Shown piece by piece: positions 1 to 13,300 of a stretch of 64,000 nucleotides of DNA (positions are counted from its first letter, which is position 1; every line of letters starts with the position of its first letter). The stretch is from Ursus arctos. Its lineage: Eukaryota; Chordata; Mammalia; Carnivora; Ursidae. The position numbers were made by a program, and so were the translations under genes. The DNA lies in NCBI RefSeq assembly GCF_023065955.2, contig NW_026622764.1:77121333-77185332 (forward strand), written 5' to 3'. The notes under the pieces were generated by a model that worked only from the letters and a program-made list of their open reading frames with translations, was not told the DNA's origin and ran no database searches.

Positions 1-374
1 CAGCAGAAAGACGCGTCTCAGGAGACTCACATTTATCACCACTCTGCATGTCTGCAAATCTCTTTGAAAGCACCATGGGTATTGATTTAGGGGTCCAAAT
101 AAATTTTAGAGAATAGGCAAATTTGCAAATATGAATGACGATCAATTGTACTTAAAGCACTTACTGTTTAATAAATGTATCTGTGCATATTTCAAGGTGT
201 GGAAAGATACACATTTTTTAAAAGACTGTTTAAGGTAGATATTGCACGAGTTATAAATAATGCATATGGCCAAGGGGCTGGTACTATTCTAGATTCATCA
301 GGATTTCAAACCACATTATTAATCAGCTAAGAAAAAGAGATATGAACAAGGAGCTAGGGAACTTAATCCTAAAA

Positions 375-470
375 CTACTGCTGTGTAACATCAGGCAAGT
401 GACTCAGTCTCTTATGTCTCAATTTCCTCAACTGTAAAATGGGAAGAATAATTTAACAAATAGGTGTTGA
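375..470 (+). repeat. MIR element fragment
   Basis: The stretch 'aggcaagtgactcagtctct' followed by 'caactgtaaaatgggaagaa' matches the conserved core and 3' part of MIR SINEs. Divergence is high, as expected for an ancient element. Confidence 0.75.
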
Positions 471-806
471 GTATCTACTATATACCAAGACTAGGTAAGC
501 TTGGTCCAAGCTGGAAAATCCCCTAGAATCCCCACGTAAGAACAAGGGGTCCAAAATCATATATATCATAGATTACTCAATGTTTTACCTCCTGTCATTT
601 AGAAACACCACATCATGTCAATTAAACTATGCCACCTGGTGAAGACCTGCATTTGATAACACTTCTTACTTTTCTGTTTGTCAACAAGCAAGATCTACTT
701 CTATTTATAATGAATACTGAAGGAGGACCCAAAATAAAATTATAATGACAAAAGCTACCATCTGTTCAGTATTTGCTTCATGCCAGAGACTATATGCTAC
801 AGACAA

Positions 807-1149
807 TGTGTACCCCTAAAATTCATATGTTGAAATCTAATAACCAATGTGATAGTTATTTGAAGGTGTGGCCCTTAGATGGAGATTATATCATGAGAGC
901 AGAGGCCTCATGAATGGGATTAATGCCCTCATCAAAGAAATCCTAGAGATGCCTCACCCTTTTTCTACCACATGAAGACACAGTGAAAAGATGGCTATTT
1001 ATAAACCTGGAAGCAGGCCCTCATCAGACACTGTTATTTGCTAGCAACTTGATTTTAGATTTCCTAGCCTCCAGTACAGTGAGAAATAAATTTGGTTGTA
1101 AGCCACTTCATCTGTGGTATTGCTATAGCAGCTCAAATGGACTAAGACA
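807..1149 (+). mobile_element. ERVL-MaLR solo LTR (MST/THE1-like)
   Basis: It begins with 'taaaattcatatgttgaaat' and ends near 'ggactaagaca', the characteristic start and end of MST-type MaLR LTRs. It also holds the polyadenylation-like 'gagaaataaatttggttg'. An open frame across it is not coding. It is an old non-coding retroviral LTR relic in antisense orientation to ZMYM2. Confidence 0.85.
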
Positions 1150-1159
1150 TTACGTAAAG

Positions 1160-1335
1160 CACCAAATTTACATAACTCATGAGATGAGTTATTTAATTCT
1201 CCTAACACTAAAAGAAGTAGGCCTTTTAATCACTCCCACTTTACAGATGAGAAAACTAAGGCGGAAGTTACACAACCTGGGAGAGATGACAGAGCTAAAA
1301 GTTCTGAGGTCAGGATTCAAGTAAATTCACCCAAC
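1160..1335 (-). repeat. MIR element fragment
   Basis: The text 'ctttacagatgagaaaacta' is the reverse complement-side signature of MIR (cattttacagatgaggaaac). It starts about 10 bp after the LTR. Confidence 0.75.
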
Positions 1336-1399
1336 ACCAAAGCCTATGTTCTTAACCACTATACACACCGCCTTTATGAGGTCTGGAACATAGCAGCTA

Positions 1400-1545
1400 C
1401 TACGTGTTTAATACTTACTATGTGATAACCCTGAAGCAGGTACTATCTTCATCCCCATTTTACAAACAAGAAATTCAAACAAAGAACTTGTGTAAAGGGA
1501 CTTGTCCAAAATTATACAGTTAAGCTCTCACCCTTTGAAGTTTAT
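1400..1545 (-). repeat. MIR element fragment
   Basis: The stretch 'ccccattttacaaacaagaa' with 'gggacttgtccaaaattata' matches the minus-strand MIR core. It may be a second MIR copy or a continuation of its neighbour. Confidence 0.6.
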
Positions 1546-2067
1546 GGGTAGGGAATTAAAAGATCTCAAAAGTTTACAACGAAAAGATGGGAGGGGGCTT
1601 TTATAAGACAAAAGGCAATAATTGCAGTGGCACACTGACTTATCCTTCCCTAGACCCTTCTATCTGTCATATAATGTAGTTCAAGTGCTATGAGAGCAAA
1701 AAAGTACTTGATATTATTTATGCTGGTAGAAGGTGGGCCTTAAAGCCTTGGTCAAAAGCTTACATATTTGAAACAAGGTTGGAAGTTGCCTTATGGCTAC
1801 ACAAAGTTAACAAAATAAGGAGTGACCATCTTTATATTCCTCACCATGGATAAAAGTGCCTGGTATTAAAATGAGATGATTCAGCTGAATACTTTAATGT
1901 ATTTCTGAATTATCTGATTTTAAATATATTTCCATAAGGGGGGGGATGACATATAGGGGAGGAAAGCAAAGAAGAAAGCACTCTTACTTTCCTAGGATTC
2001 TTAACTATTAACATCAAAAACAAAAACTGAACAGAATAATACAAAATCACCAATTTTTCATCTATGT

Positions 2068-2212
2068 CAGTGATCCTAAATTGTGGTTACATATTAGAAT
2101 CACCTAAAGAACCTTCTAAAAACACAGAATTTCTGAGTTAGGGGCTAGGCATTGGAAAATTCTAAAAATTCCCCAGGTGATTCAAATGCGTAGCCAGACC
2201 TAAGAACCACTG
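2068..2212. mobile_element. MER5-like hAT-Charlie nonautonomous element
   Basis: The ends CAGTGATCCT and AAGAACCACTG are near-perfect inverted repeats of the MER5 type. The interior 'ttagaatcacctaaagaacc' and 'ccaggtgattcaaatgc' matches that family. The length of about 145 bp fits MER5A/B. Confidence 0.8.
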
Positions 2213-2847
2213 ATTTACTCTTTCTTACCAGGACAAAAACTAGCTCAGAGACTTAATATAATGCCAATAAATGAATCCTATAGAGCTTCCCTTGGATAAG
2301 GATGCCAGAAATACCAGTATTCCAACACTGATGATATTGTTTACTCAGCGTACAAGAGGGCAGGCTCACTGTACTTCAAAGTATAGCTGCTTTTCTTTAT
2401 TCATTACACATAAATGGACCCTTTCAACCAAAAAAAAGTCTTAAAATGCTAACATAAAAGCAGAATTTGATGTATTACATCAAAGACTAAAGAAAAAAAA
2501 TCCACAGGACACGTTATGGAAATATTTCTCATAAAAACATACAAGTCCTGGCCCCCAACATAGACCTTCAGATATCTGTTTGAGAAACACAAACTCAAAG
2601 CCATTAAGAATCTGGACCAGCCTATCCTTTTACCTCATTTCCCATGATTCCGCCATAGGTGCCCCTTAAGTTTGGCCCTTATGAATAGTTATGCATGCCC
2701 TTAGCACATTCCTCCCACTTTTCATCACTGTCTGTCAACCTTCTACTCAACTGTTCTGAAGCTTTCTCACAGCCACCAAGAACAGATACAATCATTTGGC
2801 CAATCATTTCAAACATTGTATTGCTTCTGCCTTAAAGATTATGGGTA

Positions 2848-3034
2848 TTCTGAAGCACATGGGTGGGTCAGTTGGTTTATCGTCTGACTTCAGCTCAGGT
2901 CATGATCTCAGGGTCCTGGGATCGAGCCCCATGTGTCAGACTCCCCACTTGGCCCTTTACCCCCCCACACTCGTATTCATGCTCACTCAATCTCTCTTTC
3001 AAATGAATAAATAAAATCTTAAAAAAAAAAAAAA
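2848..3034 (+). mobile_element. CAN-SINE
   Basis: This tRNA-Lys-derived SINE has a degraded head, 'ggtcatgatctcagggtcct' and an AAATAAATAAAATCTT A-tail. It is flanked by direct repeats 'aaagattatgggta' at 2834 and about 3034. Confidence 0.9.
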
Positions 3035-3294
3035 AAGATTATGGGTACTTCAATTTAATACCATTTATATGACTATCTCCCCCAATGTGGGTAGAGGCCA
3101 TAATTAATTCACCTTTACATTCCTCAGCATATATGAAAGAATCTGTTTTAATACTAGATAATTCACCTAAATACTTCAACTGTCCCAACAGAGGAAAGTA
3201 AAAATCTTTTACTCTGATCAGATTAAATTGGACTATTTATTTATGCCCACATTAAAAAAATCAATATTTAGCATTTTACTTAAGCAATACTTAC

Positions 3295-3329
3295 TGTCAT
3301 TTTGGCTCGGGATGTCTGACAACCCTGAT
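3295..3329 (-). CDS. ZMYM2: ZMYM2 coding exon 12, 35-nt microexon (residues 820-831)
   Basis: The acceptor GTTTTTAG precedes 3329 and the donor ATGACA|GTAAGT starts at 3294. The exon translates to the 12-residue stretch [12 protein letters not shown] that follows HY in the known protein. It runs from phase 1 to phase 0, so skipping it would shift the frame. It is the last coding exon in the window; the next should begin with the Gly-Ser-Ala-Pro stretch outside it. Confidence 0.92.
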
Positions 3330-6300
3330 CTAAAAACAAACAAATTGAAAATAAGACAAGTATCACTTTCTTCAGAATGTTCTAAATCTGTATTTCTCAT
3401 ATAAATGTTACTGATTTTTTAGAATAGTTACTGAAGAAAACATTTTAAGCTATTTTAAGTAAAGAGTATCAAATCTGAGAGCTGAAATACAAAGCTAAAT
3501 AAGGAAAATTAACTCTTTTCCCATTTTGTCCTCTCAGAAAATATTCATTGCTTTGAGGTCAATACTATGTTCTTATGCTTAACTCTTAAATAAGTCACAA
3601 CTTCTAAAGGTTTTCATTGTCCCTCCCAACCTACTCCCAGTACACAGAATTTCCTAAAATTGGTTTTCATTTAAAATTGCCATTTAAAAAAAATAAAAAA
3701 TAAAAAAAAAAATAAAATTGCCATTTTTTTCCAACTAACAAATTTTTAAGAGAGAATAAAATAAAAAATACATCTACAGAAATATCACACAGGGCACTTC
3801 CACCAAGACAAACCATGGAAGTTGCTCTTAAACTATGCCCAAAATCAACTATTCGTTATCATTGGTTTGAATTCAGACCTAAGAAACTAAATACAGGTTT
3901 TTCAAGTTACTACCTAAATTATTACATACCATAATGTAAGTTTTCAGGTCCTTTCTGAGTTGTCATATTGGGCTCGTTTTGCTGACAGTAGAAACGTAGT
4001 AAGCAGTGTTGATCACAGAAATGTTTCATTTCTCCACGCCACTGGACTCTCTCTTTAAGCGTTCCTTGAGATTTACAACAGTCACACCTTGCAGCCTTAA
4101 TAAAAAAAGAAAGGCATCAGACATTTCAAATTAAAAAATTTAAAAAGTCAAACTTATACTTTAAAATATTTCTAAAAGTTTAGCAGTGATTATTGCCAAA
4201 TGTGATAAAGCAATTTCTGATAAAAAATAATATAAATCATAAACATACAGCAAAAATCCACAATAAAAGTGAAAAAAATGTAGCAATTTATCTAATTGTC
4301 AAAATCCCTTTCTATACTTACCAGCAGTTAAAGACCCGCATTACAAAGATAGGATAACCAAAAAAACTGAACATTGGTAGACCAAAGTGGTACAATATAT
4401 TTTAATATTTTAAAATAATTTTGTGGATCCTAATGATATACTGGTAGAAGTTTCCTACAATCAGATTACACTGAAAATCTCTGATTAATAAACAGATTTC
4501 CTGTGTTCAACTGATAGCTCAGGATAAATCAATCTAAAGAAGTTGTATAAGACCAGAAAAATTCTGAAGCAAGCTCTTAGGAGAAAATCATAGATGTTAA
4601 GTTGAAGTATTTTCAACAGTTTAATAAATTTAAAGAGCTTCATTAAATATGCTGATTTAACTATTAACAAGAACTTTAAGTTCATGTTTGAAAACACTCA
4701 AATCTTTCATTTAAAAAGTTGTATTTTAAGACAACAATCAGCCCCAACTAGTAAAATTCATACATAAAACATTAAACCTTATGATGGTGAATCCATAATC
4801 CAGGGACAGATTTTCATTTTTAGTGAACCCATTTCCCCTAGATTTTGCCCGTTTTCACGATTTCTTAACAACTTAATCAATGAGTGAACCAAAAGATATG
4901 AATGATTAATTCCAAATACAGTTCTTTTCATAATTGTTTGATCCAGTTAGAGTAGAAATAAATTACTCTATGTTTTAAATTACCCTTTGGTTTAACTAAC
5001 AACTTAGAAGTTTTGATAAAGCAATACATATTAAGTTCATAATAATCATGTAGCTTTTCCTCATTACCTAAATAGTCTATAGTTCTATACTGTGGGTTTT
5101 GAAATCTCTCACTTTATTTCTCAATAGGAGTTCTATGAATAATTACTATGTCAAAATTCCTAGTCAGGAATATTAACAAATGATTGTGTTGATAAACAGG
5201 TCTTATATAACAAACATACCCCAAGGTTAGAACACAGGCTCTTTTTTTTCTCCAGGTCAGGTATTTCTCCTGCTGAATAAATGTTAAATGAATGAAGATT
5301 TGTAGTATAAATTATGACTATTAAGTGATGCCAATATCACATCTCTTGTCCAAAAACTGTGAGCTCAAATTTTATATTGCTGGTAATACTTTGTGGTAAC
5401 TTCAGTAACATTAGCACTTATTATCAACTAAGTCATATTTTACTTAATAATGAAAAAGGTCCCTGGTCACCACCCAAAAACGGTTTTTTAAAATAACCCT
5501 GAAGTATTTAAAGTTTCAATGTTTGGCTCCCTTTTTATACTTTATACTTAAAGACAAAGCACAAAGGAAGAAATCAAAAGCTTAACATTTTGATTATTGA
5601 GTCTAAACAGTGCAAGAACATAGCAAAAGTGAAGCTGTAGCCCGACTACCTCTCATTCACTGAGAACCTGAAAAACAAAAGCCCAGCATGTTATATCTAC
5701 TCTCTATAATCCTCACCACAGTACTGGAAACGAAGTAACTTGTCTAACGCCAAACATTAAAAATGCAAAGACAGGATTCCAAGCAGACAATCCAAATCAA
5801 AAGCTGGGCTTAATTTAGTATATCAAGTTATAAAGACAATTGAAAGACAAAATGAGTTAATATAAATAACTAGAGAATAAAAATCCTAATAGAAGTAAAA
5901 TGCTGCAAGAATGTTCTCAATGTAACATCTAAATACCAAATCAATTTGTATAAAATGTATTCAAATCACTACATATACTATGCTAATTCTTAAAATACTT
6001 CCATGTACACAATTTAGAAGGTCAAAGACAGGAAGCCAAGCACATTCTACTCAAAGAATCTGAATAATGAAATCACTTATTTTATAATTACAGATATTTG
6101 CATTTTGTAGCAACAATATCTGAAGCTTTCTTCCAGAAGGTTCAAAACAAATTTAGATGATTTCTCTGTACCCAAGGAAGAGCAAAATTCATGCCAATTA
6201 GTAAATGGAAATAAAATATGTATATATTTTTTCAGACTGGGAGGACAGTAACAGTATTTAATACTAATTCCAAGTTCAATGCCTTAATCAAAGTTTTAGA

Positions 6301-9300
6301 AGTTGTAAACTTCTTTTCCATTTGGTTTTTTCTTTTATAGCCACTCATGCAAATTCTGGGTAAAGTGTTTGGAATTGAGCTTAAAATACAATGGCTAATT
6401 GGAAAACATCGTTAAAAATGACGATTCCTTACCAAAACCACTTCCTTCCAAACACAGGAGAGAACTCTTAGAAAAGCTTAACATTTCTACAGCCTAACAA
6501 ACAAAGTACAGGGCCTGTGGGTGGCTCAGTCAGTTGAGCATCTGACTCTTGGTTTCAGCTCAGGTGGTGATCTCATGAGCTCCGGGTGATCTCATGGGTC
6601 GTGGTATCCCCCAGATGGACTCTGTGGTTGGGGTCGAGTCCGCTGGAGATTCTCTCCTTCTGCCCCTACCCCCCCACCCGGAGTGTGCACGTGCGCATGC
6701 TCTCTCTCTCTCTCTCATAAATAAATCTTTTAAAAAAAGGAAGAAGAACTGAAGTATGACTTAAGTTGGTTTAAAAAATACCACTTCATCATCTACTTAG
6801 CGGTCTTCCTGTCACTATGGAAAATCAGGGATTGTCTGTTATTGGTGGGGTGGGGTGGAGTGGATAACAGTCACCAGTTCAAAAAAACCTAAATAATATG
6901 AAGGTACTAAATGCTTAATTAAAAAATCTTAATCCAACTTCTCAGCTAACACAGGAATCTCTCCGTCAATAATTGATAACAGGTCATTCAGTGTATACTG
7001 ATGCAGTCCCTTATTAGCTGGCAGTTTCAAATTCTCACTTTTGATTGACATACATACATCCTTGCAACTTGCCCATCCACTTGTTTCCCATTTCACCAGA
7101 CCTAATTTTGAGGAGGGGAATCCATGAATATGAATGAAATAGGGGATTTTATAGTCATCTTAAAAAATCATTATTTATAACTTCCTACTACAGTTATTCA
7201 CTTAAAAAGGGGGGGGGGAGAATGCAGTGATAAGAGCAGGTGATTGTAGGCAAAGCATTCAAGTGATAGGAATTCCTCAGTTACGCAAAAAGCACATTTA
7301 AAGCAAGAATATTAGATATTCCCTTTCTAAAATTATTTCAAAAACAAAGAATAATTTTTTAAAATCAGTATTTCTAGCAGTTTTTTACAAAAAAAGAGAA
7401 AATGTAAAAACCCCAAATTTTTTATTCAGCTATCCTTTTATGACTAAGAATTACTAAAACATAAGTATTAATTTGATTAAACCCCATAAATCATACTTTT
7501 ATACTATTACAGGGCATTTACATTAAAGAATGCTGCCATTCACTACTGGTTTGTACAGCAAATCAAAACCCATGTTAAAAAAACTGTGATTTGAAGTAAT
7601 AACATTCAAGAAAAATTATTAGTTCTACGAAGAATTACTGTGAAGTATTCTGGAGAAACAGTAGGTCTTTTGAATTTACTTCACATTATCAAACACCTCA
7701 CTATTATTCCATTACAATACTAACCCCTTTTTCTCCTAAAATTTAAATAACTTATAGAGATCAAAAGAACTATTCTCCCACCTAGTTTCACATTATGCCT
7801 GGAAACATTTATTTTGAGGAATAGTAAAATCTACTTCCTTCTAAAGAACAATTTGGGACAAGGAAAAAACGTTAACTTTATTTTCAACATTTGCTGGTTG
7901 CATGATTTCAACAGATTTTGTATTCCAATTTAGAAGAGACAGTATTTAATAAACTTCTATTTAAATCCAAATGCAAATCATTATACAAACCAAAAAACAC
8001 AGATCATTCAAAACATCTTGTCAAGTAAAAGAAACAAAAGCCAAAAATTTAAAAGTATAATTGTAAATATTTAAATTTAATTTAGATAAATAAAAATATA
8101 AAGTTATTTATACTCTAGATGGTCTGTGAAATTGAGGCACAAAGATAAGAAGGCAGAAAATACAATGTCCGTGCTCCTCTGGTTAGGAAGCAAATGCACA
8201 TGACTAAAGGTGAAGTTAAGAACTAGACTGGTTACCTGTTTAAAGTTTCCTTGATGAGGAACTCTTTTAAAAAATTATTTTTCTAATAAAAGCTGGGCTG
8301 ACTGTTAAAAGTCACATTTATAATGAGCTAAACTCTAAAACTTAAGTTCTTAAATTTAAAAAGTGGAAGAGGAAAGGTCAAAAAAAATAATTTGGTTTGG
8401 GAGTCAACTTACTACATTTTCAAGACGATGACAGGATAGTAGCAGTGAACAGAAGAGACTCATGAGAGTTATAAGAAAATACAATTTGATTCAAGCAGAA
8501 AGCACACAGAACAAAGTTATTCTTTGATTATAGTGTTGGTTGCCACTACAGAAAAGCCAATGATGAATAAGGAGGGGCAACTCTTCATCTCAAAGCTGAT
8601 ATTCCTATTGATCATAGAAAAATCATCATTACTTGCTTTACAAATCCCCACCATTATGATAAAAATGCTCTTACCTTTATTCCTCAGGTTAGTACGGTAT
8701 GTAATAATTCTACTGTGCATATTATACAAACATTTGTTGGGTTTAAAATAAGACAAGGAATAATAATAAAAATGTGTTTAATGTACAAAATATTGACTTT
8801 AAACCAACAGATAATTACAACTGGTTATTTAACTAACATGCTGTTATATATTTTGAAATGCACTGCCTCACCAAAATTTCATCTTTAAACATTGTATAAA
8901 TAAAAACATTAGACACAATTATCCTTTAAAATAAATAGCAAAATGGAACAAATGGCAACATCTAGAATAATGTGGTCTTTTGCCAAAGAACACTTCCTTG
9001 CTTCCCCCAAAAAAGAACAAACAAAAAAAACCCCAAAAAGACTTCTCTACTTTAAGTAATATAAAAGAAAACAAGAATTCATTCATTCAAAGGAAGAAGC
9101 CAAAAGGAAAAGTACATTCAGTGTTCTGTGGACAAAAAACAAAATCCTCCATAAAGGATTTTAAAATATTAAAGGTTTGGATTCACAATTATACAATTAG
9201 GCAGAAATTTGTACAATAAAATGACAGAGAAATCACACTTATCACATGATAATTTTTGTCTCTCAAACTTTAAAGTAAATGATTGAAAGGGTAACCGACA

Positions 9301-10314
9301 GTAAGACTAAAATGGAATTTTCCCATCTTTATAATGTAGCCACTAAATACCTTTACTGTTTTGAATCCAAAACAAATTTTCAAAAATAAAACCTCCCAAA
9401 CAGGGGAGAGTGTTTGTATGTGTTAAATAAAATAAAGCTTTTAAAGCTATTAAAGTAACATTTTGAGTGATACCTCAAAATTGCTACTGTCTTTAATAGA
9501 ACTAAAGGTTGGATTAGACTAAAACAAATGCATGTTAGAAGGTGTTAGTATGTTCATCCTGTGTGTTTCTAAAATTTGAACCTTAATTGCAACACTTTTA
9601 ACTTTTAAAAATTTATTTTAGAGACAGAGAGCTTGAGCAGGGGAGGGGCAGAAGGTGAGGGAAATAGAGACTCTCAAGCGGACTCCGTCCTGAGCTTAGA
9701 GCTTCACAACCCTGAGATCCTGACTCCAGCTGAAATCAAGAGTTGGACGCTTAACCAGATGAGCCACCCGGGCGCCCCTAATGGTAAGACAAATTAGTCA
9801 GAAGCAACAGTAAAATAACAAAGTAATTTTAAAACTGCACCAAAACTCTCAGCCTCCAAAACCTCCTTCAACTTGGAAAGCATCTTCTTTTAATTTAAAA
9901 AATGTTACTTGATATGTGGAGCTGTAGACATTCAAGAACTATACCAAGAATTCTTGTAATTCTCCTAAATAGTATTGTTTAACACTAATCACTTTCATTA
10001 AGTGAGCTAAATAATATTCTACATATTTCAACCATTTTACCCTTTGTTTCTTTTAGCAATATTTCACAGTTTTGGAGTTATGATGATGTCGTCTTCACAC
10101 GCTTTAGAAGTGCAACCATAATGAGTTTTAACATTGAGATGGTTTTCCATGTTATGGACATATGAACTAATAACTTTTTCTTGGGTAATATCTGACCAAA
10201 CAAAGCCCAAATTTACACTCATTTTTCTTATCTAGAAAAAAAACCAATGCAACGGACAAAAAAGTGATATATCTTTTCTAAAAGTAGATTATAGTAAGAC
10301 ACACACACACACAT

Positions 10315-10352
<38 letters not shown>

Positions 10353-13300
10353 TTACAGTTTCAAATTAAATATTTTTGGTCTCTAGCCATATAGTCTTTT
10401 CAATATGAAAATCTCCAAAGATCCACAATTATAAAGGTAAAAAAGAACAAAGTATTTTAAAACACATCCTAAGTGTCTAAGACAATTACCTGCTAATGTT
10501 CAACACTGATAAAGTAGACTATTTCTATTTGGTGAAATAAAGACACATAAATCTTAGAGAAATAATCCATTTTGTTAAACTATATTGCTGAAAATAAAGG
10601 TATATCCTAGTTTTGGGTAATAGCTAAATTATAAAAAGATAAAAATTCTATTTCAATTTGTACAGAAAAACTTTCTGAAATGACAAAAATTTTAATGAAT
10701 TCTATAATCAGGGCAGGGCTTAATGTGTGTACGTTTTTTAAATAAAAAAGCTACCGTATTTGTAATGATAATAACTATAATACTTTATTAAAGATTTGAT
10801 AAAGCAGTTGCTATAATAAAAAAATTTTAGTTACTCGCCTTGTAGTACCAATCCTGAAATTTCTTACAGCAGTCTTCACTACAGAAATCTCTCACAACAC
10901 CATCAAGTTCTTTAGTTGCTCCCTTCTTACACAGTTGAGAGCAATAGTTGCAAGTAACACATCTCAATCCTAAACGTCGTGCAAAATCCTGTTTATACAA
11001 TAGTTTGCAGCCTGAAAAATATAAGGTTTTAATATTAAAACAAAAAAAAATATCACAAACTGTTCTTTGAGGTAAGAAAGAGCTTTTAAGTTAAACAGAT
11101 CACTAGCTTTATGAAGTGTCTATAAGTTCACATGTAAAGTCCTCTTTTTCTGATTAAAACTGAAATCTACTATAATCAACAACAACCTGTAAATACTGGA
11201 ACAGAACATGGAATATTTTATTAGATCTCATGTGCATTCAAATAATGTTCTAAGACTTTCAAATCTAGTAATATCTCATAACTATTTTGTTTGCTCTATT
11301 TAAACATAATCTAGAAGTATCATATAGTAAACACACCACAAACAGGCACTGGAGAAATGAAACAGTGTAGACTGTTGAGAAGCACTGAGTAAAACTTAAA
11401 GATGTTCTCAACTAAGTAGGCATTTTAGCCAAATTTTCTAGCCTTACCTTTCTCTGTCACCCCACATGGACCTTCAGGGAAGTAAAACTGGTTTATGGAC
11501 TTGATCAAAGAAAGCGTTTTGTTATTCTTTTAATAAAATATTTCTTTTATCTATTATATGAATGCATTATTTTAAGTGTTTTTACATATCAACCTTAATC
11601 TCTACAATATCTCTATACGAATTATGTAAGTTTCCATACTTCTTACTCATACTGTGCCACATAAGAATGACCTTGCACTCATATCTACTGAAATCCTACC
11701 CACTCATTACTAAGGAGTTCAAATTAGACCTCCTCTGCAAACTCTCCTGAACCTAGTTTTAAATAATCTTTCCTCTCTGTGAACTCAAACTGCAACTGTT
11801 TTCTATTACTTGATTTGGCAATTATTTAAGTACTGTCCTATGACTTCTTTTCTGTTATCATGAACTGTATTTAAAACCTTTTTAATATTTTACACCTGTA
11901 TTAAAGCTTTATCTTTCTAATTAGATTTTGATGGTAGTACTAGGTATTACATCTTTTGTTATTTCTGCCAAGTTCCAGGAGGGAACTAGGTGTAGTTAGA
12001 GAAAGCACAAAATACATTACTAAACAAGAAAAAGGCACACATCCTTTTTAAGCTTTTACTGCCTAAAGATACAAGTCCCTCCAATTGAAAATTATAATCT
12101 TATATGTCAATTCTCTATTTGCTGCTATTTGTCTATTCATTTAAGTAAAATCTATATACTCTAAATGGTGTTAAGATCATGGACAGGTATGTCAGTCATC
12201 AACACATATATATTCAGACTTATGAATCACTAAGATTCTCACTGCATAAAAATTCAGGTGTGGAGTTAAATTAATTCAGAATCAATCTTTTCAATGAAAC
12301 ACTATGTCACTTTTCATCACAACTGTGATCTTAACAGTAAACATGGTTACCTTTCTCATCAGGTGAAATGTACTCAATTAAACCTATATAAACAGGAATG
12401 CCTTGTTTTGTAAGCAGTACCCTCCTACATACATAACCTTATATGTGAAATGTATACTGTATTAGATGAAGGCATTAACTGATTGGACTGATAGATCTCT
12501 TGAGTTTTCGGTCATTCAATAACTGCTGGCATTAAGGATTTTCCAACCTTTTTCTTGCCCCTAACCAGCAGTAAAAATCCATATAAAAAGTGGATTGGGG
12601 GTGGGGTGAACTAACTGGAAAACAACAGATGAGGACAGCAGATAGAAAAGCTGGGAGAGTTTAGTGCCTAGGGCCAAAGAAAGAATAGAAACTGAAAGCC
12701 AGCTTAGAGCAAGAATGTGACAGTTGGGGAAAAGTAATAATAACAAGAGCCCCAAACCCATAGTTACAATCCTGGTTCCTATCTCTGAAGAATTAGAATG
12801 AGAACAGGCGTTTATTTCTATAATCAGCTGCCTGGTACCAGAGCAGCAAAAGTGTAAATGAGAGGAGAAAAGAATTCTTGAATATACACTAACAAGAGCC
12901 AGTGTTTGCCTGGAAACCCAAATTAAAAACCTGAAAGTATTTTCCTATTGTAGTAATGCCACATATGATTTTCTTTCTGGTATACTGAAAACCTCTGTAG
13001 GCTAGGCAAGAAGCTGGGCAGGGAAATGAACCCAATGGAAAATAATTCTAATCCACTTTCAGATCACAATTTCTATGTTTACAAAGGACATATGATAAGG
13101 CTTTTATTTTCAAAACTTCCTTTTAATGAGAAAAAAGGTTATTAAATTTCTAGAGATAAAATACCTTGAGGCCCAGAGGTCTACAAATTAAAATAACAAA
13201 ACAAGTCAGTAGAAAATCAAATTCAATTTTTCTTTTCAGCTACACTAAAATTGTACAGCTACTCTGGACATATGTAGTTATATATTTTGAAAATATTTTG

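Larger units (their letters stand above)
1..3294 (-). other. ZMYM2: ZMYM2 intron after coding exon 12 (partial)
   Basis: No coding exon was found here. The stretch contains MIR relics, an MaLR-type LTR, a MER5-like hAT element and one CAN-SINE, each listed separately. The remainder, notably 1550-2060 and 2215-2830, shows no feature I recognise. The following coding exon lies outside. Confidence 0.8.
4096..10838 (-). other. ZMYM2: ZMYM2 intron between coding exons 10 and 11
   Basis: This is a 6.7-kb intron with a GC donor (AAG|GCGAGT) and an AG acceptor. It contains two CAN-SINEs (6510 and 9603) and a CA microsatellite at 10299. The stretches 4100-6500, 6750-9600 and 9780-10290 are AT-rich and unique-looking. 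Open frames at 4485-4697, 8517-8756 and 8980-9219 lack coding character. Confidence 0.85.

Noticed and set aside
983..1324. 113-residue open frame
   Set aside because: It runs through an MaLR LTR and a MIR element; no conserved protein features.
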